NCBI RefSeq assembly: GCF_002797435.1
Contig: NZ_PGEN01000001.1
Coordinates: 4,334,690 to 4,398,689, forward strand
Reading direction: 5' to 3'
DNA from: Sphingomonas koreensis
GTDB lineage: Bacteria; Pseudomonadota; Alphaproteobacteria; Sphingomonadales; Sphingomonadaceae
Length of the DNA stretch: 64,000 nt
Each line of letters begins with the position of its first letter. Positions within the stretch are counted from its first letter, which is position 1. Under the pieces are notes generated by a model. That model was given only the letters and a program-made list of their open reading frames with translations, made no database searches and was not told the origin of the DNA. Both the position numbers and the translations under genes were made by a program. Of this stretch, positions 50,755-64,000 are shown piece by piece.

Positions 50755-51890
50755 CGCAGGGGTTCACCCTCGCCTGGCGGCGCATCTGGGCCGTGCTGGT
50801 CAAGGAGGTGCATCAGCTGCGCCGCGATCCGCTGACCTTCGGCATGGTGGTCGGGCTTCCGCTCGTCCAGCTGATCCTGTTCGGCTTCGCGATCAACAAC
50901 GATCCCCGACACCTGCGCGCGGCGCTGGAGATGAACGATCACAGCTCGATCACCCGCACCGTCGAGAATTCGCTTCGCGCGAGCAGCTATTTCGAGCTGG
51001 TGCCGGTGAGCAAGCCGGGAGAGGGCGAGGCGATGCTGCGCCGCGGATCGGTGCAGTTCCTGATCGTCGTGCCGAGCAACTTCACGCGCGACCTGGTCCG
51101 CGGCGAGCGGCCGCAACTGCTCGTGCTGGCCGACGCGACCGATCCGGCCGCGACCGGCAATGCGACCTTTGCGGTCGAGCAGGCGGTGCTTTCGGGGCTG
51201 CGGCACGACCTGATCGGCCCGCTGACGGCGCGCGCGGGAACGCCGTCTCCGGTCGAGGTGGTGATCCAGCGGCGCTACAATCCGGAAGGGATCACCAGTC
51301 ACAATATCGTCCCCGGCCTGCTCGCGGTGGTGCTGTCGATGACGATGGTGATGATGACCTCGATCGCCGTCGCGCGCGAGCGGGAGCGCGGGACGATGGA
51401 GAACCTTCTCGCCATGCCGTTGCGACCCATGGAGGTGATGACGGGCAAGATCCTGCCCTATGTGCTGATCGGCGCGGCGCAGACGGTGATCATCGTGGTA
51501 CTGGCCGGGCTGATCTTCCACGTGCCGTTTGCGGGTGCCGCATGGTTGCTGGCGCTGGCGACATTGGTGTTCATCACCGTCAGCTTGCTGCTCGGCTTCA
51601 CGCTCTCGACCTTCGCCAAGACGCAGATGCAGGCGATGCAGATGAGCTTCTTCTACATCCTGCCCAGCATCCTGCTCTCCGGCTTTGCGTTCCCCTATGC
51701 GGGTATGCCGCGCTGGGCGCAGTGGCTGGGCGAGCTGCTGCCGGTTACCCACTATCTGCGCGTGGTGCGCGGGGTGATGCTCAAGGGCTGGTACCCCGGC
51801 GAGGCGCTGACCCAATTGCTGATCCTCGCCGCGCTCGGCGCTGTGTTCGCGGTGATCGCGGTGCGGCGCTATGGCGATACGCTTGAGTGA
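50751..51890 (+). CDS. ABC-2 type permease
   Basis: 379 residues. One N-terminal helix (FGMVVGLPLVQLILFGFAI), a large extracytoplasmic domain (about 55-190), then five helices (GLLAVVLSMTMVMMTSIAV, ILPYVLIGAAQTVIIVVLAGLIF and so on), ending in a short cytoplasmic tail with the DTLE end. It is the YhhJ/YbhR/S-like permease of the Drug-exporter 2 type. With the ATPase and the HlyD adaptor it forms a tripartite pump. No outer-membrane factor gene is in the operon. Confidence 0.92.
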   Translation: MTQGFTLAWRRIWAVLVKEVHQLRRDPLTFGMVVGLPLVQLILFGFAINNDPRHLRAALEMNDHSSITRTVENSLRASSYFELVPVSKPGEGEAMLRRGSVQFLIVVPSNFTRDLVRGERPQLLVLADATDPAATGNATFAVEQAVLSGLRHDLIGPLTARAGTPSPVEVVIQRRYNPEGITSHNIVPGLLAVVLSMTMVMMTSIAVARERERGTMENLLAMPLRPMEVMTGKILPYVLIGAAQTVIIVVLAGLIFHVPFAGAAWLLALATLVFITVSLLLGFTLSTFAKTQMQAMQMSFFYILPSILLSGFAFPYAGMPRWAQWLGELLPVTHYLRVVRGVMLKGWYPGEALTQLLILAALGAVFAVIAVRRYGDTLE

Positions 51891-52017
51891 GGAGGGCGCG
51901 GTCCCTGTTCGCCAACATTGCTGACGTTCGGAAAGCAGGCAGTCTGGAAGCGACCCCGTTGCAGTCGCTCCGCTCAAACGGCCCGACTGGCCGACATCGC
52001 GGCTCTATCGGCTCTGC

Positions 52018-53121
52018 TCACTCGCTGAGCTTCACCTTGACCTTGCCGATCGCCCAGAAGGGCTTGTCCTTCATGCGGCCGGTGTAGAGGATCGTATAGA
52101 TTCCGTTGCCCTCCGCCACCAGGCCGAGCGGGGTGCGCAGGTCCGAGGCCCAGTTGTTTGCGTCGCTCTGCACGATCAGCGAGCGGCCCTGGTGCCAGCG
52201 GATGCCGTCCGTCGACACGCTGTAGCTGACCGAGTTGTTGGGACGGGCCGGCAGGTCGGGCTGGACCGGGGTGAAGTGGTTGGAATCGTACAGCGCCATG
52301 TAATGGCCGTTGGGCAGCTTCTCCACGATCGGATTCTCGATGAACAGGCTCTCGATCGGCGAGGGCTGCTCGCTCGGCACGCGGTTCCATTTAGTCGCGG
52401 TCAGGCTGTCGCCCGTCGCGACGCCGACATACCAGGGCGAGACCGGGAAGTGGTTGTGACTGCCGTGCAGCGCGACCCATTTGTTGTTCCCGATCTTGTA
52501 CGGGAAGAAGCTGTCGAGGCCCTGTTGCCCCTCCCATTTGGCGGCGTCCTTGCCGCCCGGCGCCATCGACACGTCGGCGTCCTTGTAAGGCCCGCCAATG
52601 CCCTTGCGGCCGGGCGTCTGCGACACCGCGCGAACCGCGATGCCCTCATAATCGAGGTTGAGCGCTTCGCCCTTCTCGCGATTGCCGCCGCGATAGGCGA
52701 TGTAGAACAGGTTCCAGCGATCGGTCTTCTCGTCGAAGATCACGCCCTGCAGCCACACTTCCGAGCGGTGGTTGAGGTGCGAGCGGCCGGGCACGCTGTT
52801 CACCACCGTACCCTGGCGCGTCCAGCTGGTCGCGTCGGCGCTGGTCCAGTGGGCGATGCGCAGGTCGAGATGGGGGCGGCCGAACATCTCCGAGATGAAG
52901 AGGTGGTAAGTGCCGTCGATCTTGAGCGTCATCCCGGTCTCGAAACCGGACTTGTTGTCGCCGAGCTGATTGCTGTCGGGGCCGATCACCGGGCCCTGCG
53001 TTTCCTCGATGATCGTCAGCTTCTCGCGGAAGCTGGCATCGCGCTGGTCGAGATTGTAGTTTTGCCCGGACACGGGCGCCGCCAACAGTGCCGCCGCAAT
53101 CGCAATCACCCGCCGTGCCAT
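52018..53121 (-). CDS. Secreted beta-propeller glycosidase-like protein
   Basis: 367 residues from ATG 53121 (an ATG at 53136 also exists; GGAGA before 53121 supports the later one). A signal peptide (MARRVIAIAAALLAAPVSGQ) is followed by repeated WTSAD, VSTDGIRWHQGR and LYDSNHF motifs with aspartates and tryptophans, the pattern of five-bladed propellers of GH43/GH32/GH117-type enzymes. The substrate is not known; it should act on a glycan in the periplasm or outside. An AT-rich inverted repeat lies just upstream (53137-53164). The 127-base gap on its downstream side (51891-52017) shows nothing recognisable. Confidence 0.75.
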   Translation of the reverse strand: MARRVIAIAAALLAAPVSGQNYNLDQRDASFREKLTIIEETQGPVIGPDSNQLGDNKSGFETGMTLKIDGTYHLFISEMFGRPHLDLRIAHWTSADATSWTRQGTVVNSVPGRSHLNHRSEVWLQGVIFDEKTDRWNLFYIAYRGGNREKGEALNLDYEGIAVRAVSQTPGRKGIGGPYKDADVSMAPGGKDAAKWEGQQGLDSFFPYKIGNNKWVALHGSHNHFPVSPWYVGVATGDSLTATKWNRVPSEQPSPIESLFIENPIVEKLPNGHYMALYDSNHFTPVQPDLPARPNNSVSYSVSTDGIRWHQGRSLIVQSDANNWASDLRTPLGLVAEGNGIYTILYTGRMKDKPFWAIGKVKVKLSE

Positions 53122-53136
53122 CTCGCTGCTCTCCAT

Positions 53137-53164
53137 TTCATATTATCATAAGTCATAATATGAA
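53137..53164. promoter_or_regulatory. Large inverted repeat in the promoter of the glycosidase-like gene
   Basis: TTCATATTAT and ATAATATGAA (perfect 10-base arms, 8-base centre) lie just upstream of the GGAGA ribosome site. The segment is unusually AT-rich. The minus-strand -35-like TTGCAC with an AT-rich -10 (TATTCA/TATTAT) falls in or next to the repeat, so a repressor here would block transcription. The regulator is not adjacent. Confidence 0.6.
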
Positions 53165-53211
53165 TATGCCGGTATGCGTGCGAGTGCAACCGCCGAGGTC
53201 TTGCGGATACG

Positions 53212-53238
53212 AAAAAGGGCGGGAAAATCCCGCCCTTT
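53212..53238 (-). terminator. Rho-independent terminator of rpoD
   Basis: On the minus strand, AAAGGGCGGGA and TCCCGCCCTTT pair around a 3-base loop and are followed by a run of five T (As 53212-53216 on the plus strand), 24 bases after the rpoD stop at 53262. Confidence 0.85.
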
Positions 53239-53261
53239 CCGTTTCTATCGCTGACCCTCGA

Positions 53262-55283
<2,022 letters not shown>

Positions 55284-55335
55284 CGATTACCTTCGAAAAC
55301 CGGATGGCGGCTATTATACGCCGCCTATTCCTGAA

Positions 55336-57189
55336 TTATGCCTCGTCCGCAAGCATCAGATTCGCGAGTCGCGTCTCAAGCTCCGCCTTGCGCCGTACCA
55401 GCGCTACCTGACGATCGAACGCTTCGTCGCTGAAACGCGCCTGAACCGCAGCGGTTGCCTCTGCCAACGCAGCATCGACCTGCGGCCTTGCGACAAGCAC
55501 CGCGATCGCTTCGCCAAGATCGAGCGCCGCCCGTTCCGCGTCCCACTCTTTCTGCGTGAAGGTGAAGCGAAGCGCGTCGGCGCGGAGCAGTTCCGCAGCT
55601 ATCTGATCAAAACCGGACGCCGCCAATATGGTGCGCAGGCGAGCGGTATCAAGCGCCTGATCTTCAAGGGCGACATCGATCACGGCCTCGAACAGCCGGC
55701 CCAGTGCGCCGTCGGCGACACGAAGGCTGGAGAGTGTCTCCATGTGACGGGCGATCTCTGCCGGATGGCGGATCAGACCGGCGAGCACCGCCTTGGCGAG
55801 AACGCGGTCGATCCCGGTCGCACCCACCGCCTGTGTGGCCGGGCCGGGGGGCGGTTCGGGCGGCTGCCAGCGCTGGCCGGAGCGGCCAGGCGCGCGGCCT
55901 CCCTGCGCGCGCGGCGTGAAGGTGCGCGGTGCAGGGGCGAAATGGGCGTCGCAACGATTGCGGAACTCGGTAATGTATTCGTGGCGGACATTGCCGTCCT
56001 GGATCGTCGCCGCAAGATCGGACAGGCGGCGTTTGAGGCCCGCACGCGCCTCGGGCGTCTCCAGCGGTTCGGCGGCAAGCTCGTGCTGCCAGATACGGTC
56101 GGCGAGCGGCTGGGCGGCCTGAAGCAGTGCCTCGAACGCCTGCGGGCCCGCGGAACGGACGAGATCGTCGGGGTCCTGGCCGTTGGGCAGGGTGACAAAG
56201 GCAAGGCTGCGGCCGGGCGCCAGATGGGGCAGGGCGCGATGCGCCGCCCGCATCGCCGCCTTCTGTCCCGCCGCGTCGCCATCGAACGCGAGCAGTGGAA
56301 TGTCCGCCATCCGCCACAGCCGCTCCAGCTGATGCTCGGTCAGCGCCGTACCGAGCGGCGCCACCGCCTCCCCGAACCCCGCCTGCGCCAGCGCGATCAC
56401 GTCCATATAGCCTTCGACCGCGATCACCCGCCCGGTCTTGCGCGACGCGGCCTGGGCGCGATCGAGATTGTAGAGCGTGCGCCCCTTGTCGAAGAGCGGG
56501 GTCTCGGGCGAATTCAGATATTTGGGCTCGCCCTCGCCGATGATGCGGCCGCCGAACGCGATCACCCGGCCGCGCGCATCCTTGATCGGGATCATCAGCC
56601 GGCCGCGGAACCGATCGTACGGCTCCTTGCCCTCGACCTGGATCAGCATCCCGGCCTCGACCAGCATCGGGTCGCCATAGGCTTTGAGCGTCTCGCGCAA
56701 TTTGCTGCGCGAATCCGGCGCGAACCCCATGCCGAAGTCGCGCGCCGTATCTGCGGTGATCCGCCGCCGCTCGAGCAGCGCGCGCGCCTCCGCCCCGGCG
56801 AGCCCGTGGAGTTGATCGACGTAGAATCTGGCCGCATCGGCCATCGCTTCGTGCAGGCCCTTGGCCTTTTCCGCCTTCTCCGCGGCGCGCGGATCGGCCT
56901 GAGGCACGTCCATTCCGGCTGCGGCGGCGAGTTCCTTCACCGCATCCATGAAAGGCAGGCCCTGCTGATCGGTCATCCACCGGATCGCGTCGCCATGCGC
57001 GCCGCAGCCGAAGCAATGGTAGAAGCCCTTGTCGTCGTTGATCGTGAACGACGGCGTCTTCTCGTTATGGAACGGGCAGCACGCCTTCCACTCCCGCCCC
57101 GCGCGCGTGATCTTCACGCTGCGCCCGATCAGGGCGGACAGCGTGGTGCGCGTGCGCAGTTCGTCGAGAAAGGCGGGGGTGAGACTCAT
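55336..57189 (-). CDS. dnaG: DNA primase
   Basis: 617 residues. The N-terminal CHC2 zinc site is CPFHNEKTPSFTI with C38, H41 and the pair C59/C62 (YHCFGCG); the TOPRIM core follows (VIAVEGYMDVIALAQAGF, and LLAFDGDAAGQKAA, the metal-binding acidic motifs). The C-terminal helicase-binding domain is short and helical. It makes RNA primers for replication. Two small secreted-protein genes lie upstream instead of the rpsU gene seen in gamma-proteobacterial versions of the operon. Confidence 0.95.
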   Translation of the reverse strand: MSLTPAFLDELRTRTTLSALIGRSVKITRAGREWKACCPFHNEKTPSFTINDDKGFYHCFGCGAHGDAIRWMTDQQGLPFMDAVKELAAAAGMDVPQADPRAAEKAEKAKGLHEAMADAARFYVDQLHGLAGAEARALLERRRITADTARDFGMGFAPDSRSKLRETLKAYGDPMLVEAGMLIQVEGKEPYDRFRGRLMIPIKDARGRVIAFGGRIIGEGEPKYLNSPETPLFDKGRTLYNLDRAQAASRKTGRVIAVEGYMDVIALAQAGFGEAVAPLGTALTEHQLERLWRMADIPLLAFDGDAAGQKAAMRAAHRALPHLAPGRSLAFVTLPNGQDPDDLVRSAGPQAFEALLQAAQPLADRIWQHELAAEPLETPEARAGLKRRLSDLAATIQDGNVRHEYITEFRNRCDAHFAPAPRTFTPRAQGGRAPGRSGQRWQPPEPPPGPATQAVGATGIDRVLAKAVLAGLIRHPAEIARHMETLSSLRVADGALGRLFEAVIDVALEDQALDTARLRTILAASGFDQIAAELLRADALRFTFTQKEWDAERAALDLGEAIAVLVARPQVDAALAEATAAVQARFSDEAFDRQVALVRRKAELETRLANLMLADEA

Positions 57190-57207
57190 TCCCTCAGTAC
57201 AGCATGT

Positions 57208-57921
57208 TCAGGGTGCCTCCGCGGCACGGGAGCGAATGGGAGGCAGATCGGCGGCCCGGCTGACCAGACCCCGGAAGGCATTGTCGAACCGGACATCGGC
57301 TATGATCGGGGCGATTGTCACGCCGCGTGCCTGCAGGTCGGCTGGGATGGCATCCGAAGCGTTTGGTTCGTCGTGCACGATCGTGAACGACATGACGATG
57401 TTCATCAACGTTCCGAAACGGACAAGGTCGTCGGACAGTTTGGCGGCCTGCAACCGCGTATCCTTTGCCTTGCCGTTTTCCCAGCTTCCGCTGACCCGGC
57501 CGACATAGGTGAACTTGCCGGGTTCGATATCGAACCCGTAAGACCCCAGCGAGAGCGCGGTTTCCCCGCCATGATCTCCGGTTCCGCCGATCACCCATCG
57601 CCCCGGGGTAACCGGGATGACGAAGAAGGAGCCATGCGCGTTGGTCGCCCATGCGCGACCCTTGGTGATCTGGGCCACATCGAGATTCTTGCTCGAACCC
57701 GGAGAGCCCAGGCCATATTTCCAGACCAGCTTCCCGGTCGTCGGATCCAGGCGGTTGAGATAGATGAAAGGGATGTCGGATTGCGGATGAACGGCAATCA
57801 CGATGTAGCCCAGCTGATGGTCGACCTTGAGCTCGTTCGGCTTGACGGGCTTGGTCGCATTCGCGGCCGGAATAACCAGAGCCGTTCCGAGAGCCGCGAG
57901 CAGGAGAAGTGCGCGTTTCAT
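57208..57921 (-). CDS. Hypothetical secreted protein A
   Basis: 237 residues with a signal peptide (MKRALLLLAALGTALVIPAANA). The mature domain is beta-rich (LGYIVIAVHPQSDIPFIYLNR, WVIGGTGDHGGETALSLGSYGFDIEPGKFTYVGRVSGSW) with no cysteines visible. The N-terminal half looks like a carbohydrate- or lipid-binding beta-sandwich; no family is recognised. The start overlaps the stop of the next upstream secreted gene (ATGA), so the two are coupled. It is 18 bases upstream of dnaG. Confidence 0.65.
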   Translation of the reverse strand: MKRALLLLAALGTALVIPAANATKPVKPNELKVDHQLGYIVIAVHPQSDIPFIYLNRLDPTTGKLVWKYGLGSPGSSKNLDVAQITKGRAWATNAHGSFFVIPVTPGRWVIGGTGDHGGETALSLGSYGFDIEPGKFTYVGRVSGSWENGKAKDTRLQAAKLSDDLVRFGTLMNIVMSFTIVHDEPNASDAIPADLQARGVTIAPIIADVRFDNAFRGLVSRAADLPPIRSRAAEAP

Positions 57922-58394
57922 GGAGCCAGCCTTTCTTCACCAGGCCGTGCGGAAGCCGCGAGTGCCGCAAATTTCTGCAGTGCCGGTTCGTTCAACCCGT
58001 CATCGACGACGGCCATGTCGCCCTTTCCGACGATCGCGTCCCATGCGTCCGGTTGCATGGCATAGCGATCATAGCCGTGCGCGTGCATGCAACGCCGCAT
58101 GACGGCTGCACGCATGTCGCGGCGATCCTTTCCGCCCATGTAGTTGCCGAGAATGCCCTTGTTGTTGCCGATCATGTCGTTGAGCGAGAGCACTGGAAGC
58201 GCCTGCTCCGCACAGAAACGGTAATCGGCAAGCGCGGTCTCCTCCGACACTCCCGGCGCATGAAACATGAAGTGGCGCATCGGATTGATCAAAGACGCCT
58301 GTGTCGATTGCGCAAAGGCCGGGCTGACCGAAAAGCCCGACAAGAGCGGAAGCACCGTCAGCGCTATGACGATTGATTTGTGCGAAACCCCCAT
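57918..58394 (-). CDS. Hypothetical secreted protein B
   Basis: 158 residues with a signal peptide (cleavage near AFAQ). The mature protein is helical and has two cysteines (YRFCAEQAL and MRRCMHAHGYDR) that may form a disulfide. It overlaps secreted protein A by 4 bases; the ATG at 58394 lies 11 bases after the yqeY stop. No family recognised. A function in the envelope is suggested only by export. Confidence 0.65.
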   Translation of the reverse strand: MGVSHKSIVIALTVLPLLSGFSVSPAFAQSTQASLINPMRHFMFHAPGVSEETALADYRFCAEQALPVLSLNDMIGNNKGILGNYMGGKDRRDMRAAVMRRCMHAHGYDRYAMQPDAWDAIVGKGDMAVVDDGLNEPALQKFAALAASARPGEERLAP

Positions 58395-58405
58395 TTGCCC
58401 CTCTT

Positions 58406-58858
58406 TTAGCTGAGCGCCGCTTTCACCAGCCCCGACGCCTTGCTCATGTCGAGCTGGCTGGCGTGGCGCGCCTTCAGCTCCGCCATCACCCTACCCATGT
58501 CTTTCATGCCCGATGCGCCCAGCTCGGCCTTGATCGCCTCGATCGCCGCGCTGGTCTCCGCTTCGCTCATTTGCGCCGGGAGGAACCGCTCGATCACCGC
58601 GACTTCGGCCTTCTCCTTGTCGGCAAGCTCCTGGCGCCCGCCCTTTTCGAACATCTCGATCGACTCGCGACGTTGCTTGACCATCTTCTGAAGGACCTCG
58701 ACCACCAGCGCGTCGTCATCGGTGACCGGGCCCTGGGTCCGCACCTCGATGTCGCGATTCTTGATCGCGCTCTGGATCAGGCGGATGGCGGCCGTGCCTT
58801 CCTTGTCGCCGCTCTTCATGGCGGTGATGACGGCAGCCTGGATATCGTCGCGGATCAT
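58406..58858 (-). CDS. GatB/YqeY domain-containing protein
   Basis: 150 residues. The YqeY fold is clear: RDDIQAAVITAMKSGDKEGTAAIRLIQSAIKNRDIE, DALVVEVLQKMVKQRRESIEMFEKGGRQELADKEKAE, and the end GRVMAELKARHASQLDMSKASGLVKAALS. It resembles the C-terminal tRNA-binding module of aspartyl/glutamyl-tRNA amidotransferase, stand-alone and of uncertain role. It is the first gene of the leftward yqeY-secreted-secreted-dnaG-rpoD run and diverges from carA. Confidence 0.9.
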   Translation of the reverse strand: MIRDDIQAAVITAMKSGDKEGTAAIRLIQSAIKNRDIEVRTQGPVTDDDALVVEVLQKMVKQRRESIEMFEKGGRQELADKEKAEVAVIERFLPAQMSEAETSAAIEAIKAELGASGMKDMGRVMAELKARHASQLDMSKASGLVKAALS

Positions 58859-58925
58859 TTTGTCTCTACCCACAGGTGAATCGGAATTATCCGGCCTTAG
58901 ACCCCGCAGCCGTCCGACGCGAGGG

Positions 58926-58954
58926 TTGACGAATTGGGGGGAGGGGTCTAGCGG
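58926..58954 (+). promoter_or_regulatory. Possible carA promoter
   Basis: TTGACG (-35, 58926-58931), 17-base spacer, TAGCGG (weak -10, 58949-58954). The -35 box is near consensus, the -10 poor. It lies in the 147-base divergent gap between yqeY and carA. Confidence 0.3.
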
Positions 58955-59005
58955 GCGGGCCTTAGCACACATTGCCGGAAACCCCTGTAGGAGCGCCCTC
59001 TCATA

Positions 59006-60178
59006 ATGGCCGACGCGACGCCTTTTACCGTGCCTGAAGGAGCTACAGGCGTTCTTGTTCTTGCGTCGGGCGAAGTGATCTGGGGGCGTGGATTCGGGGC
59101 CGAGGGCCATGCCGCGGGCGAAGTCTGCTTCCACACCGCGATGACCGGCTATCAGGAGATCATGACCGACCCGTCCTTCGCGGGCCAGATGATCTGCTTC
59201 ACCTTCCCCCATATCGGCAATGTCGGCGCCAACCCCGACGATGTCGAGGCGGACAATCCCCATGCGCTCGGCATGATCGTGCGCGAGGACGTGACCGAGC
59301 CGAGCAACTTCCGCAGCGTCGAGCGGCTCGACGACTGGATGAAGCAGCATGACCGCATCGGTCTTGCCGGGATCGACACCCGCGCGCTGACTCGCCGCAT
59401 CCGCGGGCAGGGCGCGCCCAACGGCGTGATCGCCCATTCGGCGAGCGGCGAGTTCGACATTCCCTGGCTGCTCGAGCGAGCGCGCGCCTGGCCTGGGCTC
59501 GAGGGCATGGACCTCGCCATCACCGTCACCACCGAGACGCATTTCGGCTGGGAAGGCGGTGTGTGGCGGCTCGGCTTCGGCTATGGTGAAGAGGGTGCCG
59601 AGGATGGCCGCCCGCATGTCGTGGCGATCGATTATGGGTCGAAGCACAACATCTTCCGCAATCTGGTTCAGGCCGGCGCCAAGGTGACGGTGCTGCCCGC
59701 CACCGCGACCGCCGAGCAGGTGCTGAGCTTCAACCCTGACGGCATCTTTCTGTCGAACGGCCCGGGCGATCCCGCGGCGACCGGCGAATATGCGGTACCG
59801 GTGATCCGCGAGCTGCTGGAGACCAAGAAGCCGCTGTTCGGCATCTGCCTTGGCCACCAGCTGCTCGGCCTCGCAGTCGGTGCGCAGACCACCAAGATGT
59901 TCCAGGGCCATCGCGGCGCCAACCACCCGGTCAAGCGCCTCAGCGACGGCGCGGTCGAGATCACCAGCATGAACCATGGCTTCGCGATCGATCGCGCGAC
60001 TTTGCCCGCGAATGTGACCGAGACCCATGTCTCGCTGTTCGACGGCAGCAATTGCGGGATCGAGATCGACGGCGGCCGCGCGTTCAGCGTGCAGTACCAC
60101 CCCGAGGCGAGCCCGGGGCCGCAGGATAGTTTCTATCTGTTCGAGCGGTTTGTGGGGATGTTGGGGCAACCGGCGTGA
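59006..60178 (+). CDS. carA: Carbamoyl-phosphate synthase small subunit
   Basis: 390 residues. An N-terminal small-subunit domain (GEVCFHTAMTGYQEIMTDPSFAGQMICFTFPHIGNVG) precedes a class I glutamine amidotransferase with Cys281 in GICLGHQLLG and a His/Glu pair in QYHPEASPGP. It supplies ammonia to CarB for arginine and pyrimidine synthesis. The stop overlaps a small unknown gene (GTGA), which separates it from carB. Confidence 0.96.
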   Translation: MADATPFTVPEGATGVLVLASGEVIWGRGFGAEGHAAGEVCFHTAMTGYQEIMTDPSFAGQMICFTFPHIGNVGANPDDVEADNPHALGMIVREDVTEPSNFRSVERLDDWMKQHDRIGLAGIDTRALTRRIRGQGAPNGVIAHSASGEFDIPWLLERARAWPGLEGMDLAITVTTETHFGWEGGVWRLGFGYGEEGAEDGRPHVVAIDYGSKHNIFRNLVQAGAKVTVLPATATAEQVLSFNPDGIFLSNGPGDPAATGEYAVPVIRELLETKKPLFGICLGHQLLGLAVGAQTTKMFQGHRGANHPVKRLSDGAVEITSMNHGFAIDRATLPANVTETHVSLFDGSNCGIEIDGGRAFSVQYHPEASPGPQDSFYLFERFVGMLGQPA

Positions 60179-60467
60179 TTCTTCTGGCAGCAGCGTTGCT
60201 GGCTGATCCCGAAGTGGTGACCTGTTCGACGCGAGCCGGCGCCTGCCCGCAGGTCACCCAAATCATTAATAGCGACGCGCAAACTTGTGGCCTGACGGTG
60301 ACCTTTGGCCCGGAGCCTGACGATGGCCTCAAAATCATTGCAGATGCTTGGCGTTTCACCGTGATTCTGCCGCCGATGGCGACGGATAGCCAAGTGGCCT
60401 GCATGGCCAAGGCGAGATCGACCCGGCATGCGCGCCTTTACCCTAATCGCCCTGAAAAGAAGCAATA

Positions 60468-60468
<1 letters not shown>
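60175..60468 (+). CDS. Small unknown protein between carA and carB
   Basis: 97 residues from GTG 60175, overlapping the carA stop as GTGA. The N-terminus is hydrophobic ([13 protein letters not shown]) and could be a short signal peptide. Four cysteines ([18 protein letters not shown]) and a strand-like segment [17 protein letters not shown] follow; the tail is basic. The stop TAA overlaps the carB start (TAATG). The base composition is less GC-rich than the neighbours. No family recognised. Coding is supported by tight overlaps on both sides. Confidence 0.6.
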
Positions 60469-63799
<3,331 letters not shown>

Positions 63800-63879
63800 T
63801 CCCCACAACGAAGGTTAGGGTGCGGGCGAGCCAATTCAGGCGCGCCGGGAAAAGGGGTTTTGACGAAGGACGAAATGCG

Positions 63880-64000
63880 ATGGCGACGGTCGAAAAGATG
63901 CCGATGCTCCAGGAGGGCTATGAGAAGCTCTCGGCGGAACTGAAGCGCCTCAAAGCCGAACGACCCCTGATCGTGGATGCGATCGAGGAGGCGCGAGCGC
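63880..64000 (+). CDS. greA: Transcription elongation factor GreA (N-terminus only, cut by window edge)
   Basis: The first 40 residues are seen ([20 protein letters not shown] onward), the GreA/GreB N-terminal coiled coil with Lys/Glu pattern [20 protein letters not shown]. The ribosome site GAAGGA lies about 10 bases before ATG 63880. GreA rescues arrested RNA polymerase by stimulating transcript cleavage. It follows carB by 80 bases with no clear terminator between them. Confidence 0.92.
   Translation, partial: MATVEKMPMLQEGYEKLSAELKRLKAERPLIVDAIEEARA

Overview
The window reads as a chromosomal segment from a high-GC alphaproteobacterium of the sphingomonad type (Sphingomonas or a close relative). 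This is inferred from gene content and order: an exosortase A (XrtA) exopolysaccharide locus with its usual associated families, a dnaG-rpoD pair, carAB followed by greA, and many genes joined by 4-base start/stop overlaps. No database search was possible. I see no prophage, insertion sequence, CRISPR array, tRNA or rRNA. The only large RNA gene is RNase P RNA (37861-38258).

Layout. 1-484: truncated AAA-type ATPase. 523-18473: XrtA/PEP-CTERM-type exopolysaccharide locus. A leftward arm (hydrolase 1, hydrolase 2, acyl carrier protein) and a rightward acyl-CoA ligase and PLP decarboxylase diverge near 2300-2414. A leftward pair of unknown genes (a 40-aa proline-rich protein and a multi-pass membrane protein) comes next. 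The main rightward operon is polysaccharide export lipoprotein, chain-length protein, tyrosine autokinase, outer-membrane protein, ATPase, deacetylase, FemAB protein, glycosyltransferase, exosortase A fused to EpsI, and a class B asparagine-synthase-like amidotransferase. These genes would make, modify, export and anchor an envelope polysaccharide. No PEP-CTERM substrate is encoded here.

18470-29890: mixed accessory and housekeeping genes: MAPEG protein, three MFS transporters (one divergent from a TetR regulator with two strong operators), YbjN-like protein, secreted amidohydrolase, NTF2-like protein, MoaB, lytic transglycosylase and uracil-DNA glycosylase-like protein. 30008-37819: ETF-ubiquinone oxidoreductase, TPR protein, ispE, enoyl-CoA hydratase, N-formylglutamate amidohydrolase, ilvD and a small lipoprotein. 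37861-44600: rnpB, an NAD-dependent epimerase, a diiron ferritin-like protein, a MarR regulator with twin palindromes, an enoyl-CoA hydratase, leuC, a 46-aa exported peptide, leuD and a quinone oxidoreductase. ilvD, leuC and leuD are branched-chain amino acid genes.

44650-53121: YjhX-type toxin homolog, DUF2975/XRE pair, MoxR ATPase, MliC-like lipoprotein, a TetR-HlyD-ABC ATPase-ABC permease efflux operon with a perfect operator, and a secreted beta-propeller glycosidase-like protein. 53262-58858 (leftward): yqeY, two secreted unknowns, dnaG, rpoD and a clear rpoD terminator. 59006-64000: carA, a small unknown gene, carB and the start of greA. carB carries three single-base frameshifts that look more like sequence errors than true decay.

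Points most worth a second look: the unknown pair at 5147-5714; two genes that seem to start at CTG within a CTGA overlap; the twin-palindrome promoters at 22227-22274 and 39985-40018; a structured RNA candidate at 34111-34245; and the carA-orf-carB arrangement with its frameshifts.
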